Part shown: positions 56,703 through 64,000 of the stretch, in pieces | Layout: each line of letters begins with the position of its first letter | Numbering within the stretch: the stretch's first letter is position 1 | DNA from: Pseudomonas mohnii | GTDB lineage: Bacteria; Pseudomonadota; Gammaproteobacteria; Pseudomonadales; Pseudomonadaceae | Assembly (NCBI RefSeq): GCF_900105115.1 | Contig: NZ_FNRV01000001.1 | Coordinates: forward strand, 5,769,501-5,833,500 | DNA length: 64,000 nucleotides | Direction: 5' to 3' | Notes under the pieces: generated by a model | What the model was told of the DNA's origin: nothing | The model's input: the letters and a program-made list of their open reading frames with translations, nothing else | Databases searched by the model: none | Program-made: the position numbers and the translations under genes

Positions 56703-56714
56703 ACTAACGTTAGT
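56703..56714. promoter_or_regulatory. 12-bp perfect palindrome between divergent genes
   Basis: ACTAACGTTAGT lies 4 bp upstream of the hydrolase start and 98 bp upstream of the aldo/keto reductase start. It is of the size and symmetry of a TetR-family operator. No regulator is adjacent. Confidence 0.4.
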
Positions 56715-56812
56715 GGACGGCATTGATGGCTCGGGGGTGAACACGGCTACGCTGGATCGCTGCCAGAGTGTAGTCAATCGCCAGCGGGGCACGCCGGCCG
56801 TTTGCCGAGGTC

Positions 56813-57763
56813 ATGCTCATGCAGCATCCAGAGGGGTTCACCCGCAGGAAACTACTCACGCTGGCTGCCGGTGCCTCGGCGGTCTTCACGTTCGGCCCGG
56901 CCGCCGCGCCATCAGCGCCGTCGACCGCAACAGGAGGCAAGACCATGCAGACCCGCGCCATTCCGTCCAGCGCCGAACCATTGCCTATCGTTGGGTTGGG
57001 CACTTATCGCGGCTTTGACGTGGCCCCCGCCGATGCCGCCTACAAGCAATTGCCCGCGGTGCTGCGCGCGCTGTTCGAGAAGGGCGGGACGCTGATCGAC
57101 AGCTCGCCGATGTACGGTCGTGCGGAGCAGACGACCGGTGAATTGCTGTCGATCCACAAGCCACGGTCCCCGGCATTTCTGGCGACCAAGGTGTGGACCC
57201 GTGGCCGCGAAGAGGGCATTGCGCAGATGGAGCGGTCGTTTACGTTATTGCAGACCGATTGCATCGACCTGATGCAAATTCACAACCTGCTGGATTGGCA
57301 AATTCACTTGCCGACGTTGCGGCACTGGAAGGAACAAGGGCGTATTCGTTACATCGGTATCACCCATTACACCCCGTCGGCGTATGACGAAGTGGAGGCC
57401 GTTCTGAATACCGAGCCACTGGATTTCTTGCAGATCAACTACGCGCTGGGCGATCGCGGCGTCGAGAAGCGCATCTTGCCGTTGTGTCGCGAACGGGGCG
57501 TGGCGGTGATCTGCAATCGGCCGTTCGGTGGCGGGGGCCTGCTCGAGCGTCTCAAAGGCAGACCGTTGCCTGGCTGGGCCGCCCAAGTCGGGGCCAAGAG
57601 CTGGCCGCAACTGGCGCTGAAATTCGTGCTGTCCCATTCGGCAGTGACCTGCGTCATCCCCGGTACCGGCAACCCGCGCTACATGGCGGAAAATGCCGGA
57701 GCCGGTTTTGGTCCGATGCTCACCGATGCGCAGCGTTATCTGTTGATAGCACTGGTGGAGTAG
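56813..57763 (+). CDS. Exported aldo/keto reductase
   Basis: 316 residues. The N-terminus FTRRKLLTLAAGASAVFTFGPAAA is a Tat-type signal. The AKR barrel has catalytic Asp/Tyr in LIDSSPMYGRAE, Lys in FLATKVWTRG and His in LMQIHNLLDWQ. Cofactor site IPGTGNPRYMAENAGA. The substrate is unknown. A Tat signal suits a cofactor-loaded periplasmic NADP enzyme, which is unusual for AKRs. It diverges from the membrane-anchored hydrolase. Confidence 0.85.
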   Translation: MLMQHPEGFTRRKLLTLAAGASAVFTFGPAAAPSAPSTATGGKTMQTRAIPSSAEPLPIVGLGTYRGFDVAPADAAYKQLPAVLRALFEKGGTLIDSSPMYGRAEQTTGELLSIHKPRSPAFLATKVWTRGREEGIAQMERSFTLLQTDCIDLMQIHNLLDWQIHLPTLRHWKEQGRIRYIGITHYTPSAYDEVEAVLNTEPLDFLQINYALGDRGVEKRILPLCRERGVAVICNRPFGGGGLLERLKGRPLPGWAAQVGAKSWPQLALKFVLSHSAVTCVIPGTGNPRYMAENAGAGFGPMLTDAQRYLLIALVE

Positions 57764-57882
57764 CGGGCGGCGCCCCCTGGAAGCTCTCCTATACTGTTCG
57801 CGTCAACCGTCTTCCCCATGCCGTTGGAACCGCAGTCGGCCCTCTTACGGCTTCTCCATCCAACACTGCAAGGAGTTCGAAA

Positions 57883-58536
57883 ATGTCCATCCGCATTGGC
57901 GACGAAGCACCGGATTTCACCGCCGAAACCACCGAAGGCACGATCAACTTCCACCAATGGATTGGCAATGGCTGGGCCATCCTGTTTTCCCATCCGAAGG
58001 ATTTCACCCCTGTCTGCACCACCGAGCTGGGTTACCTGGCCAAGCTCAAGCCGGAATTCGACAAGCGCAACACCAAGGTCATCGGACTGAGCATCGACCC
58101 GGTCAGCGACCACAACAAGTGGGTCGGTGATATCGAGGAAACCCAGGGCACTGCCGTCAACTATCCGCTGATCGGTGACGATAACCTGGTGGTGGCCAAG
58201 CTCTACGACATGATCCACCCGAACGCCAGTGGCGGTTCGCGCACAGCGGTGGACAACGCCACGGTGCGGTCAGTGTTCATTGTCGGCCCGGACAAGAAGG
58301 TCAAGGCCATGCTGATCTACCCGATGAGCGCCGGGCGCAATTTCGACGAAGTGCTGCGCCTGCTCGACTCGCTGCAACTCAATGCCAAACACACCGTGGC
58401 CACCCCGGTGAACTGGCGTCCGGGTGAAGACGTGATCATCCCGACATCGGTCTCCGACGAGGATGCGAAGAAGAAATACCCCGACGGTTTCAAAACCCTG
58501 AAGCCGTATCTGCGCACCGTGGCGCAACCGAAGTAG
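57883..58536 (+). CDS. 1-Cys peroxiredoxin (Prx6 type)
   Basis: 217 residues. Peroxidatic cysteine in HPKDFTPVCTTELGYL, followed by KVIGLSIDPVSDHNKWVGDIEETQG. The C-terminal half (TVATPVNWRPGEDVIIPTSVSDEDAKKKYPDGFKTLKPYLR) is the Prx6 dimerisation region. No resolving Cys, so it needs an external thiol. ATG 57883 with AAGGAG upstream is clear. It reduces H2O2 and alkyl peroxides. Confidence 0.95.
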   Translation: MSIRIGDEAPDFTAETTEGTINFHQWIGNGWAILFSHPKDFTPVCTTELGYLAKLKPEFDKRNTKVIGLSIDPVSDHNKWVGDIEETQGTAVNYPLIGDDNLVVAKLYDMIHPNASGGSRTAVDNATVRSVFIVGPDKKVKAMLIYPMSAGRNFDEVLRLLDSLQLNAKHTVATPVNWRPGEDVIIPTSVSDEDAKKKYPDGFKTLKPYLRTVAQPK

Positions 58537-58553
58537 CCGTCTCAACAGAACGG

Positions 58554-58580
58554 TCACCCCGAAGCAGGTCTTCGGGGTGA
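58554..58580 (+). terminator. Perfect hairpin after the peroxiredoxin gene
   Basis: Stem TCACCCCGAAG / CTTCGGGGTGA (11 bp, no mismatch) with a 5-nt loop, 18 bp after the stop. There is no T tract, so it is a 3' stabiliser or a rho-assisted end rather than a classic terminator. Confidence 0.6.
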
Positions 58581-58679
58581 GCGATGGTCGGTAGGAACTT
58601 CCCCAGTACGATCTTCAGAAATCCGCTATCCGGTCGATACAGCGTCAAGGACATGAGCTTTTTCGAAGGGAGCGTGAAG

Positions 58680-59045
58680 ATGAGCTGTCTGCGTATTTCT
58701 ATCGCAATGGGGCTGCTGGTCAGCCTGAGTGGAACCTGTTTCGCCTCGCCAGGCGTTATCGCTTTGCGTGGCGCCATTGTTGAGGCGCCTTGCCCGGTTT
58801 CGACGTCGGCTGAAGGGTTCGCCTTCCACGGCTGTCCTGCCAGGGCCACCGGCCAGGACGGCAGTACACGCAAGGTGCCGCCGCTACAGTCAGTGCGCTC
58901 AATCGACGGTTCGACCGCCCAGGTCAAGCTGATCCGCGAAAGCAGGGAAGAGGGCGGCTCGCTCCGTCAGCAGTACGCCTTGGTGGACGGCAAAGGCCGG
59001 GCGCTGACCTCGGGCAATTACGTGGTGACCTTGACTTACCCGTAA
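58680..59045 (+). CDS. Small secreted protein, fimbrial-like N-terminus
   Basis: 121 residues. Signal MSCLRISIAMGLLVSLSGTCFA, then SPGVIALRGAIVEAPCPVSTSAEGF and HGCPAR, whose GxIVEAPC and paired Cys resemble the first strand of type-1 pilins. The rest is a short beta-rich domain (AQVKLIRESREEGGSLRQQYALVDGKGRALTSGNYVVTLTYP) ending like a pilin donor-acceptor strand. There are no usher or chaperone genes nearby, so it is an orphan. ATG 58680 with GGGAG is chosen over 58653. Confidence 0.6.
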   Translation: MSCLRISIAMGLLVSLSGTCFASPGVIALRGAIVEAPCPVSTSAEGFAFHGCPARATGQDGSTRKVPPLQSVRSIDGSTAQVKLIRESREEGGSLRQQYALVDGKGRALTSGNYVVTLTYP

Positions 59046-59066
59046 TCCTTATCGCTGCGACAACGC

Positions 59067-59951
59067 CTAGACCAGATAGCGGCGAAACCACCCCAGTGTG
59101 CGTTCCCAGGCCAGTTTGGCCGCCGCTTCGTCGTAACGCGGCGTGGAATCGTTGTGGAAGCCATGATTGCAGCCGGGGTAGATGAAGGCTTCATAGGTCT
59201 TGCCGGCGGCTTTCAAGGCCTTTTCGTAGGCAGGCCAGCCTTCGTTGATGCGCGTATCCAGTTCACCGTAGTGCAGCATCACCGGGGCCTTGATCCGCAC
59301 GACATCTTTGGGTTCCGGTTGTCGGCCATAAAACGACACCGCAGCGCCCAGTTCCGGGTAGGCCACCGCCGCGGCATTGGCCACACCACCGCCGTAACAG
59401 AAGCCGGTAATGCCGACTTTGCCGCTGTCGGCCTGGTTCATCAGCCACTCGACGGCGGCGAAAAAGTCATTCATGAGCTTTTCCGGATCGACCGTTGCCT
59501 GTAGTTCGCGGCCCTTGTCGTCGTTGCCGGGATAGCCGCCGACCGAGCTCAAGCCATCCGGGGCAAGCGCAATGAAACCGGCCTTGGCCAGCCGTCGCGC
59601 AACATCCTCGATATAAGGATTGAGCCCGCGGTTCTCATGCACCACCACCACGCTTCCAGCCTTGCCGGCGTTTTTCGTCGGGCGCACCCGATAGCCTCGC
59701 ACCTGGCCATGGCCTTTGGGCGAGGGGTAGGTGATGTATTCGGCAAGGATGTCCGGATCGGTGAACTCGACCTGCTCGGCAAGGGCGTAATCGGGGCTCA
59801 AGGACGCCAGCAGCGCGCTGGCGGTCAAACCACCCAGGGTGAACAACGCGGCCCGGTCGAGAAACTCACGGCGATTGATCAGGCCGTGGGCGTAGTAGTC
59901 ATAGAGCTCCAGCAATGGCGGGGCAAAGTCTTTCGCGGTGAGACGGGTCAT
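59067..59951 (-). CDS. Dienelactone-hydrolase family protein, exported
   Basis: 294 residues. An N-terminal extension with INRREFLDRAALFTLGGLTASALLASLSPDYALA resembles a Tat signal embedded after 25 residues. The DLH domain has Glu in VHENRGLNPYIEDV, nucleophile Cys in GFCYGGGVAN, Asp in HYGELDTRINEG and His in GCNHGFHNDST. It hydrolyses lactone/ester-like compounds; true dienelactone activity is not implied without clc genes. Confidence 0.85.
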   Translation of the reverse strand: MTRLTAKDFAPPLLELYDYYAHGLINRREFLDRAALFTLGGLTASALLASLSPDYALAEQVEFTDPDILAEYITYPSPKGHGQVRGYRVRPTKNAGKAGSVVVVHENRGLNPYIEDVARRLAKAGFIALAPDGLSSVGGYPGNDDKGRELQATVDPEKLMNDFFAAVEWLMNQADSGKVGITGFCYGGGVANAAAVAYPELGAAVSFYGRQPEPKDVVRIKAPVMLHYGELDTRINEGWPAYEKALKAAGKTYEAFIYPGCNHGFHNDSTPRYDEAAAKLAWERTLGWFRRYLV

Positions 59952-60057
59952 CGGTGCGCTTCCTATTCGACGGGTTGAACGCGATCCCGGTGGGGCCTGC
60001 TGGCGGGAACGAACTTAATGAGGCGGAAAACATGGCCATGGCAGGCGACGCGAACCC

Positions 60058-60146
60058 TGTGGGAGCGGGCTTGCCCGCGATAGCGGTATGTCTGATACGT
60101 GGATGCCGGATTTGCCACCATCATCGCGGGCAAGCCCGCTCCCACA
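60058..60146. repeat. REP doublet
   Basis: TGTGGGAGCGGGCTTGCCCGCGA and, inverted, TCGCGGGCAAGCCCGCTCCCACA, a near-perfect pair, with GCGGTATGTCTGATACG between them. Divergent genes lie on neither side; it sits between the DLH promoter and the glcG 3' end. Confidence 0.85.
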
Positions 60147-60170
60147 ATGTGCGCGGCGAAGGTAGCGTGT

Positions 60171-60572
60171 TCATTTCAGGCACTGCGCCCCGACCTTCGC
60201 CACTTGTGCATCCTGCTCGGCCTTGACCCCGGACACCCCGACCGCGCCAATCACCTGGCCATCGACGATGATCGGCACGCCGCCTTCCAGGGACGTCAGC
60301 AAGGGCGCCGACAGAAAGGCATGGCGCCCGCCGTTGACCATGTCTTCATAGCCCTTGGATTCGCGCCGGCCCAAGGCCGAGGTGCGGGCCTTTTCGGTGG
60401 CGATGTAGGCGCTGATGGGCGAGGCGCCATCAAGGCGTTCGAGGGCCAGCGGATGACCGCCGTCATCGACCACGGCAATGGTCACCGGCCACTGGTTGTT
60501 CTGCGCCTCCTGCCGGGCGGCGGCGAGGATCTGGCCGACTTCGGCCTGACTCAGCACGGCTTTGCTTTTCAT
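60171..60572 (-). CDS. glcG: GlcG/HbpS-family heme-binding protein
   Basis: 133 residues: AVLSQAEVGQILAAARQEAQNNQWPVTIAVVDDGGHPLALERLDGASPISAYIATEKARTSA, VPIIVDGQVIGAVGVSGVKAEQDAQVA. This is the GlcG/HbpS fold found at the end of glycolate operons. Its role is unproven (haem or flavin handling). It starts 18 bp after glcF and is last in the operon. Confidence 0.9.
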   Translation of the reverse strand: MKSKAVLSQAEVGQILAAARQEAQNNQWPVTIAVVDDGGHPLALERLDGASPISAYIATEKARTSALGRRESKGYEDMVNGGRHAFLSAPLLTSLEGGVPIIVDGQVIGAVGVSGVKAEQDAQVAKVGAQCLK

Positions 60573-60590
60573 GGGGTTCTCCAGGGCTCG

Positions 60591-61808
60591 TTAAGGAAGG
60601 GCGGCTTCGACCAGTTCGATCCAGTGCCGGACCGGGGTTCGACCGGCGCCATCAAGGTGCGACTGACAGCCGATATTGGCGGTGACGATCACCTCGGGAT
60701 AGCCGCTTTCCAGTGCGTTCATCTTGTTGTCGCGCAGTTGCCGCGCCAGTTCCGGTTGGGTCAGCGAGTACGTGCCCGCCGAGCCGCAGCACAAGTGGCC
60801 GTCGGGCACGGTCGTCAAATTGAAACCCAGGCGTGTCAGCAGCGCTTCCACCGCACCGCCGAGTTTTTGCGCGTGCTGCAACGTGCACGGGCAATGGAAC
60901 GCCAGGCGCTGGGCACTGTGTATGCCGAGTTGCTCAAGGGGTTCGTCACGCAACACTTCGATCAGGTCCTTGGCCAGCGCGCTGACGGTTCTGGCCTTCT
61001 CGGCATAGGCCGGGTCGCTGCGCAGCAGATGGCCATAGTCCTTGATGAAGGCGCCGCAGCCGCTGGCGGTTTGCACGATGGCCTCGGCGCCTTTTTCGAT
61101 GCTCGGCCACCAGGCGTCGATGTTGTGGCGGGCGCGATCCAGACCCGCGGCCTGAGCGTCCAGGTGATAGTCCACGGCACCGCAGCACCCGGCCTCGCGG
61201 CTCGGCGTGATGCTGATCCCCAATCGATCCAGGACCCGCGCGGCGGCCGCGTTGGTGTTGGGCGCAAGACCCGGCTGTACGCAGCCTTCGAGCATCAGCA
61301 CCTGCCGGGCATGGCGGGTGGTGGGGCGCGCTTTGCCTGGCGGCGCGCTGCGCGGCAGCTTGCTTTGCAGTGTGCCGGGCAGCAGCGCGCGAAACACCTG
61401 GCCGCTGCTGACCAGTCCCTTGAACAGCTCCGGATGCGGCACCAGCGTGCGCAAACCTTCGCGCAGCAAGCGCTGGCCGACCGGGCGCGGCACCGCCGCG
61501 TCGACCACCGCGCGGCCGATGTCCAGCAGGTTGTGGTAGTCGACGCCGGACGGGCAGGTGGTTTCGCAGTTGCGGCATGACAGGCAACGGTCCAGGTGTT
61601 GTTGGGTCTTTTGCGTGACCTCGTTGCCCTCCAGCACCTGTTTGATCAGGTAGATGCGCCCCCGTGGACCATCCAGTTCATCGCCAAGCAGTTGATAGGT
61701 CGGGCAGGTGGCATTGCAGAAGCCGCAGTGCACGCAGGTGCGCAGGATACTGTCGGCTTCCTCGGCACGGGGCAGTTGGCGGGCGCTGTCGCTCAATGTG
61801 GTCTGCAT
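60591..61808 (-). CDS. glcF: Glycolate oxidase iron-sulfur subunit
   Basis: 405 residues. Two 4Fe-4S motifs CVHCGFCNATCP and CLSCRNCETTCPSG within the first 80 residues, then two CCG domains (MLEGCVQPGL...GCCGAVDYH and FHCPCTLQHA...CCGSAGTYS). It carries electrons from GlcD/GlcE to the quinone pool while glycolate becomes glyoxylate. ATG 61808 lies 3 bp after the glcE stop. Confidence 0.94.
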   Translation of the reverse strand: MQTTLSDSARQLPRAEEADSILRTCVHCGFCNATCPTYQLLGDELDGPRGRIYLIKQVLEGNEVTQKTQQHLDRCLSCRNCETTCPSGVDYHNLLDIGRAVVDAAVPRPVGQRLLREGLRTLVPHPELFKGLVSSGQVFRALLPGTLQSKLPRSAPPGKARPTTRHARQVLMLEGCVQPGLAPNTNAAAARVLDRLGISITPSREAGCCGAVDYHLDAQAAGLDRARHNIDAWWPSIEKGAEAIVQTASGCGAFIKDYGHLLRSDPAYAEKARTVSALAKDLIEVLRDEPLEQLGIHSAQRLAFHCPCTLQHAQKLGGAVEALLTRLGFNLTTVPDGHLCCGSAGTYSLTQPELARQLRDNKMNALESGYPEVIVTANIGCQSHLDGAGRTPVRHWIELVEAALP

Positions 61809-61811
61809 GGC

Positions 61812-62876
61812 TCAAAGCTCCGCATACAGGCGACCGGGGTTGAAGACGCCCCGGGGATCGAGTTGCTGCTTCAGGCTCTGATGCAGGCGCATCAGTGCAG
61901 AGGGCAGCGGCTGGAACGGGCTGTCGGTGAGCCCGTGGCTGTAGCAGGTGACGTGGCCGTCGACCTCATCGACGACCTGGCGAATGAACGCCGCTTCGGC
62001 GTCGGACTTGAGCCAGCGCTGGGCGCCGCCCCAGTCGATCAACTGACGGCCGGGCAACGACAGTTTTGGCGTGTTGTTTGGCAGCGACAGGCGCCACAGG
62101 GGCTGGTCTTCGTCGAAGAAACTCAAGCGCTGCTCATTGAGGTCGGCCCAGTAAGAGGCGTCCAGCAACTCCCCGCCCAAGCGGTCGTGGGCCGCCGCCA
62201 CCGAACCTTCACCGCCCTCGAGTCGCAAGTGCAGGCACCGGCCGTCATGGCACGCGGCACTGATCGGCAAGGGTTGCTGGCCCCATTCAGCCAGGCGCAA
62301 CAGGGCGCGTTCGCTGTCCATTTCCAGGCTGATGCTCAAGGCTTGCCGGGGTTTTGGCAGGACCTTGAGCGAGACTTCGGTGATCACCCCCAGGGTGCCG
62401 TAGCTACCGGTCATCAGGCGCGACAGGTCGTAACCGGCGACGTTTTTCATGACTTCGCCGCCAAAGCGCAAATGCTTGCCGTGGCCGGTGATCACCCGGG
62501 TGCCGAGCACGAAATCCCTGACCGATCCCGACCAGGGCCGACGCGGCCCCGACAGGCCACAGGCAATCATGCCGCCCACGGTGGCGCCATCGCCCAAGGC
62601 GGGCGGTTCGCACGCCAGCATCTGTTGCGCGGCGTCCAGTGCTTGCGACAGCTCCGCCAACGGCGTGCCGCAACGAGCCGTGATCACCAGTTCGGTCGGG
62701 TCGTAACTGACGATGCCCCGATGCGAGCGGGTGTCGAGTATTTCACCCGCGGTCACCCGTCCCAGGAACCCCTTGCTGTTGGAGCCCTGGATGCGCAGGG
62801 GCGTAGCGTTTTGCAGCGCCTGATTGACCTGCTCCAGCAGCAGGCTGCTGTCGTCGCAATCGCCAGTGCCGTGCAT
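61812..62876 (-). CDS. glcE: Glycolate oxidase FAD-binding subunit
   Basis: 354 residues, FAD_binding_4 (VAO) fold: TPLRIQGSNSKGFLGR, VSYDPTELVITARCGTPLAELSQAL, ALGDGATVGGMIACGLSGPRRPWSGSVRDFVLGTRVITGHGKHLRFGGEVMKNVAGYDLSRLMTGSYGTLGVITE. Shorter than GlcD and lacking its substrate-side region. Coupled to glcD by TGATG and to glcF. Confidence 0.93.
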   Translation of the reverse strand: MHGTGDCDDSSLLLEQVNQALQNATPLRIQGSNSKGFLGRVTAGEILDTRSHRGIVSYDPTELVITARCGTPLAELSQALDAAQQMLACEPPALGDGATVGGMIACGLSGPRRPWSGSVRDFVLGTRVITGHGKHLRFGGEVMKNVAGYDLSRLMTGSYGTLGVITEVSLKVLPKPRQALSISLEMDSERALLRLAEWGQQPLPISAACHDGRCLHLRLEGGEGSVAAAHDRLGGELLDASYWADLNEQRLSFFDEDQPLWRLSLPNNTPKLSLPGRQLIDWGGAQRWLKSDAEAAFIRQVVDEVDGHVTCYSHGLTDSPFQPLPSALMRLHQSLKQQLDPRGVFNPGRLYAEL

Positions 62877-64000
62877 CAGAAACGCTCCAGGTCAGGGAAG
62901 GGCAGTTGCCCGCCATGCACGTGCATGGCGCCGAACTCGGCGCAGCGGTGCAGGGTCGGAATATTCTTGCCGGGGTTGAGCAGGCCGCTGGGGTCGAACG
63001 CCGCCTTGATTGCGTGAAACAGGGTCAGTTCATCACTGTTGAATTGCGCGCACATCTGATTGATTTTTTCGCGGCCGACACCGTGTTCCCCGGTGATGCT
63101 GCCGCCGACCTTCACGCACAGTTCCAGAATCCTGCCACCCAGTGCCTCGGCGCGGTCGAGTTCGCCCGGTTGATTGGCGTCGAACAGGATCAGCGGATGC
63201 ATGTTGCCGTCGCCTGCATGAAACACGTTGGCCACCCGCAGGCCGTATTCCGCCGACAGCGCGGCGATGGCGTGCAACACGCCGGGCAACGCGCGGCGCG
63301 GAATCGTGCCGTCCATGCAGTAGTAATCCGGCGACAGACGGCCGACCGCCGGGAAGGCGTTCTTGCGCCCGGCCCAGAAACGCACGCGTTCGGCTTCGTC
63401 CCTGGCCTGGCGGACTTCGGTGGCACCGGCTTGTTCCAGCACTTGGCGTACGCGCAGGCAGTCGTCATGGACATCGGCCTCAACGCCGTCGAGTTCGCAC
63501 AGCAGGATGGCCTGGGCGTCGACCGGGTAGCCGGCGTGGATAAAATCCTCGGCGGCGCGGATGGCCAGGTTGTCCATCATTTCCAGGCCACCGGGAATGA
63601 TGCCGGCGGCAATGATGTCGCCGACGGCGTGGCCGGCTTTCTCAACGGAATCGAAGGCCGCCAGCAGCACTTTCGCGGTTTGTGGTTTGGGCAGCAGTTT
63701 GACCGTGACTTCGGTGATCACCCCGAGCATGCCTTCGGAGCCGGTGAACAAGGCCAGCAGATCAAGGCCGGGCGAGTCCAGGGCGTTCGAGCCCAGGCTC
63801 AGGTATTCGCCGTCGACGGTAAGGATGTCGACCTTCAGCACGTTGTGCACGGTCAGGCCGTACTTCAGGCAATGCACGCCGCCTGCGTTTTCGGCAACGT
63901 TACCGCCAATGGAACAGGCGATTTGCGAGGAAGGGTCCGGCGCGTAGTACAGGCCGTAGGGGGCGGCGGCCTGGGAAATGGCCAGGTTGCGCACGCCGGG
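62876..64000 (-). CDS. glcD: Glycolate oxidase catalytic subunit, FAD-linked (N-terminus outside window)
   Basis: The last 375 or so residues are present: YYAPDPSSQIACSIGGNVAENAGGVHCLKYGLTVHNVLKVDILTVDGEYL, LLALFTGSEGMLGVITEVTVKLLPKP, and the C-terminal FAD-oxidase domain with VANVFHAGDGNMHPLILFD and SITGEHGVGREKINQM. It oxidises glycolate (or D-lactate-like acids). The frame continues past 64000. It is the first visible gene of glcDEFG, whose promoter and likely GlcC regulator lie to the right. Confidence 0.93.
   Translation of the reverse strand, partial: PGVRNLAISQAAAPYGLYYAPDPSSQIACSIGGNVAENAGGVHCLKYGLTVHNVLKVDILTVDGEYLSLGSNALDSPGLDLLALFTGSEGMLGVITEVTVKLLPKPQTAKVLLAAFDSVEKAGHAVGDIIAAGIIPGGLEMMDNLAIRAAEDFIHAGYPVDAQAILLCELDGVEADVHDDCLRVRQVLEQAGATEVRQARDEAERVRFWAGRKNAFPAVGRLSPDYYCMDGTIPRRALPGVLHAIAALSAEYGLRVANVFHAGDGNMHPLILFDANQPGELDRAEALGGRILELCVKVGGSITGEHGVGREKINQMCAQFNSDELTLFHAIKAAFDPSGLLNPGKNIPTLHRCAEFGAMHVHGGQLPFPDLERF

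Overview
The window is GC-rich (about 60%) and carries gene families, REP-type repeats and gene neighbourhoods typical of the Pseudomonas fluorescens group: OprD porin, Mqo, NirBD, glcDEFG, PCuAC/Sco, DUF72, YbdK. It looks like chromosome with accessory insertions rather than plasmid or phage. Genes are packed on both strands, and REP-like inverted repeats sit between many of them.

Layout. (1) 1-11.7 kb: a catabolic regulon. It includes a truncated polyamine-type binding protein, an extra ribB, a DUF1330 protein, and a long minus-strand run: DUF1185 - alpha/beta hydrolase - aldehyde dehydrogenase - flavin reductase - succinate-semialdehyde-type dehydrogenase - carboxymuconolactone-decarboxylase-like protein - GntR/FCD regulator - Nudix hydrolase. 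Three promoters in this region share a near-identical GTATAC-centred operator. An IS3-family element, inside a longer intergenic repeat, and a five-copy 103-bp REP-containing tandem array interrupt the region. (2) 11.9-17.2 kb: DUF72 and hemerythrin-domain stress-type genes, then a tight trio of a haem-oxygenase-like diiron oxidase candidate, a SAM methyltransferase and a YbdK-type carboxylate-amine ligase. (3) 17.3-32.3 kb: mainly core metabolism: PCuAC + Sco (CuA assembly), OprD porin, NirBD behind an attenuator-like leader, IlvD, Mqo, a 27-residue membrane ORF, an M24 peptidase-like protein and a CBS/CGL reverse-transsulfuration pair. (4) 33.9-41.7 kb: a phenol island: a DmpR-type sigma-54 activator divergent from a complete multicomponent phenol hydroxylase (dmpKLMNOP), followed by an SphA/MetA outer-membrane protein. 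Paired upstream activator sites and a -24/-12 promoter are visible. No catechol-cleavage genes are present. (5) 41.8-48.2 kb: amidase with a coupled small ORF, ppk2 and ppx transcribed divergently from mirror-image Pho boxes, an epoxide-hydrolase-like protein, a cupin and tRNA-Gln. (6) 48.5-60.1 kb: polyamine-binding protein, outer-membrane protein, Rof-like protein, HTH regulator, beta-propeller protein, a small gene with a strongly structured leader, gene remnants, a CAP protein, aldo/keto reductase, 1-Cys peroxiredoxin and dienelactone hydrolase. (7) 60.2-64 kb: glcDEFG operon, with glcD running off the right edge.

How genes work together: the phenol hydroxylase feeds catechol to a pathway outside the window. 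Ppk2 and Ppx would make and break polyphosphate under phosphate control. NirBD supplies ammonium from nitrite. GlcDEF oxidises glycolate to glyoxylate. The left-hand regulon looks like uptake plus flavin-dependent oxidation plus two aldehyde oxidations of an unknown substrate, with ribB boosting flavin supply; its oxygenase is not in the window.
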